64,000 nucleotides of DNA from Agathobacter sp. (GTDB lineage: Bacteria; Bacillota; Clostridia; Lachnospirales; Lachnospiraceae): the NCBI GenBank assembly GCA_017409825.1, contig JAFQRZ010000022.1:1-64000 (forward strand). The letters run 5' to 3'. The notes under the pieces are model-generated. The model was not told the origin of the DNA and made no database searches. It saw only the letters and a program-made list of their open reading frames with translations. Every line of letters starts with the position of its first letter. The first letter of the stretch is position 1. Position numbers and translations under genes: made by a program. Positions 62,873 through 64,000 of this stretch are shown in pieces.

Positions 62873-62900
62873 GACGTTGCAGACTTATGTCCACAACGTC
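62873..62900 (-). terminator. Terminator of glgD
   Basis: GACGTTG (62873-62879) pairs with CAACGTC (62894-62900), with a second GAC/GTC stack inside and a TTAT loop. A run of seven T follows on the minus strand. Confidence 0.85.
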
Positions 62901-62923
62901 CTTCATTCTGTTGTTTTTTAAGA

Positions 62924-64000
62924 CTATACTGTCTGTTTCTTAGCAACAAATACCTGGAAAGAATCTGTTCCTACTAATGATTTGCCAGATGTGATTGTAA
63001 CATCTTTATCAGTAATAACATATTCAAGGTTTGCACCTTCGCCAACAACTGTATCCTGCATTAATACACAGTTCTTAACTTTAGCGCCTTTTGCAACTTT
63101 AACACCTCTGAAAAGTACAGAGTTTTCAACTTCACCTTCAATTACACAACCATCAGCTGCCATAACGTTAGAAACTTTAGCACCTTTGATATATCTTGTT
63201 GGGTTGTCATCACGAATCTTAGTCCATACTGGGCCAGGTCCGAAAAGTGCGTCTAAGTTATCAGCTTCAAGAAGTCTCATATTTTCATCGAAGTAGCTCT
63301 TCATATCGTGGATAAATGCAACGTATCCATCGTAGCAGTATCCCTGGATGTCAAGCATATCAATCTGTGGAGCAAGTACGTCTCTTTCGAAACATGTAAA
63401 TCCAAGTACGTATGCTTCATCGATTAAACGGATAAGAAGTTCTCTTTCAATTACATAAATGTTCATTGAGAAGTTTACTTCACCGTCTCTCTTAGAGTTA
63501 ACGAATAACTGTGTTACACGGTTGCCTTCTACGTCAAGTGTGTAATATAAGTCATGGTTTGTTCCAAGAGGTTTTTTGAAGTTTTCAGGAATTTCCTGTT
63601 TGCGATATACAACTGTAACATCTGCACCACTCTTCTTGTGAGCCTCAATAACTTCACCATAGTTGATGTTTGCTACTACGTTTGCATCTGACATTACAAC
63701 GTATTTTTCTTTCTGTGATACAAGGAAGCTCTTGATGCTTTCTAAAGCTTCTACACGTCCGTTGTATACTTTGATTGTTTTCTGAGCGTATGGAGGAATA
63801 ACATTTAAACCACCATTTTTACGTGCAAGGTCCCATTCACGACCAGATCCAAGGTGATCCATAAGTGAAAGGTAATTTTCACGTGCGATTAATGAGATAT
63901 TGTCGATTCCAGCACGAGCCATGCTAGAAATAACAAAGTCTACTAAACGATAACGGCTTGCGAATGGAATAGAAGCCATTAATCTTTCTTTTACAAGTTC
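62924..64000 (-). CDS. glgD: GlgD, ADP-glucose pyrophosphorylase-like regulatory subunit (partial)
   Basis: The visible 358 residues cover most of the nucleotidyltransferase fold (PFASRYRLVDFVISSMARAG, KYVVMSDANVV, VTVVYRKQEIP) and the C-terminal left-handed beta-helix (GCVIEGEVENSVLFRGVKVA). It lacks some residues of active GlgC, matching GlgD, which pairs with GlgC to make ADP-glucose for the GlgA encoded at 30259. The frame is open to the window edge at 64000 (ELVKERL), so about 15-20 N-terminal residues are missing. glgC is probably just outside the window. Confidence 0.9.
   Translation of the reverse strand, partial: ELVKERLMASIPFASRYRLVDFVISSMARAGIDNISLIARENYLSLMDHLGSGREWDLARKNGGLNVIPPYAQKTIKVYNGRVEALESIKSFLVSQKEKYVVMSDANVVANINYGEVIEAHKKSGADVTVVYRKQEIPENFKKPLGTNHDLYYTLDVEGNRVTQLFVNSKRDGEVNFSMNIYVIERELLIRLIDEAYVLGFTCFERDVLAPQIDMLDIQGYCYDGYVAFIHDMKSYFDENMRLLEADNLDALFGPGPVWTKIRDDNPTRYIKGAKVSNVMAADGCVIEGEVENSVLFRGVKVAKGAKVKNCVLMQDTVVGEGANLEYVITDKDVTITSGKSLVGTDSFQVFVAKKQTV

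Overview
The window reads as chromosome of a low-GC, spore-forming Clostridia, most likely a Lachnospiraceae-type gut anaerobe. Grounds: spo0A and spoIVB, a separate GlgD, the GGGtGRT/NifU-like pair, DUF5688, DUF5058 and cysteine-rich KTR proteins, strong AGGAGG ribosome sites with frequent TTG/GTG starts, and Gram-positive gene order (nusB-xseA-xseB-ispA-dxs-tlyA-nadK-argR-recN-spoIVB). Family names come from motif recognition only; no search was run.

Layout. 1-9320: an AT-rich accessory island. It holds 13-bp-spaced direct repeats (15-111), a 14-codon remnant of the 3' end of the GGGtGRT gene (298-340), a small mobile-element-type protein, and a tight minus-strand cassette of four large genes: kinase-UPF1-like helicase fusion, winged-helix/PLD protein, pseudokinase, and CbxX-type AAA+ ATPase. 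9321-16821: GGGtGRT protein and NifU-like protein, a beta-helix protein, DNA topoisomerase III with five C-terminal zinc ribbons, and a degenerate DUF234-type ATPase. 16931-20588: asd, argH, queH and a membrane protein. 20770-24440: SGNH hydrolase and an AlgI/AlgJ-like O-acetylation pair; tRNA-Thr(CGT) follows. 24824-29156: cupin-XRE regulator and potABCD. 29285-32559: DUF5688, glgA, spo0A with 0A boxes. 32717-41996: M20 peptidase with two membrane proteins, GH25 lysozyme, FUSC-like exporter, DUF1538 transporter with a tandem PII-like protein, and a chemoreceptor. 42030-48269: a patchwork of a DUF1801 pseudogene, small proteins, TetR, TipAS-MerR, HelD, CPBP protease and sdpR-sdpI, with several visible operators. 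48502-64000: RNA methyltransferase, EAL phosphodiesterase, then the conserved spoIVB-to-nusB run, Asp23, CapA-like protein and glgD, which runs off the window.

How it fits together. The right half is conserved housekeeping (isoprenoids, DNA repair, NAD, arginine control, sporulation, glycogen). The left 9 kb is the best candidate for an undescribed system. Its five genes are co-directional with gaps of 5 to 83 nt, combine signalling (kinase plus pseudokinase), a helicase, a possible nuclease and an AAA+ machine, and sit between the real 3' end of a core gene and a displaced copy of that end. This is the arrangement expected of an integrated defence-type island. I do not recognise this gene set as a named defence system.
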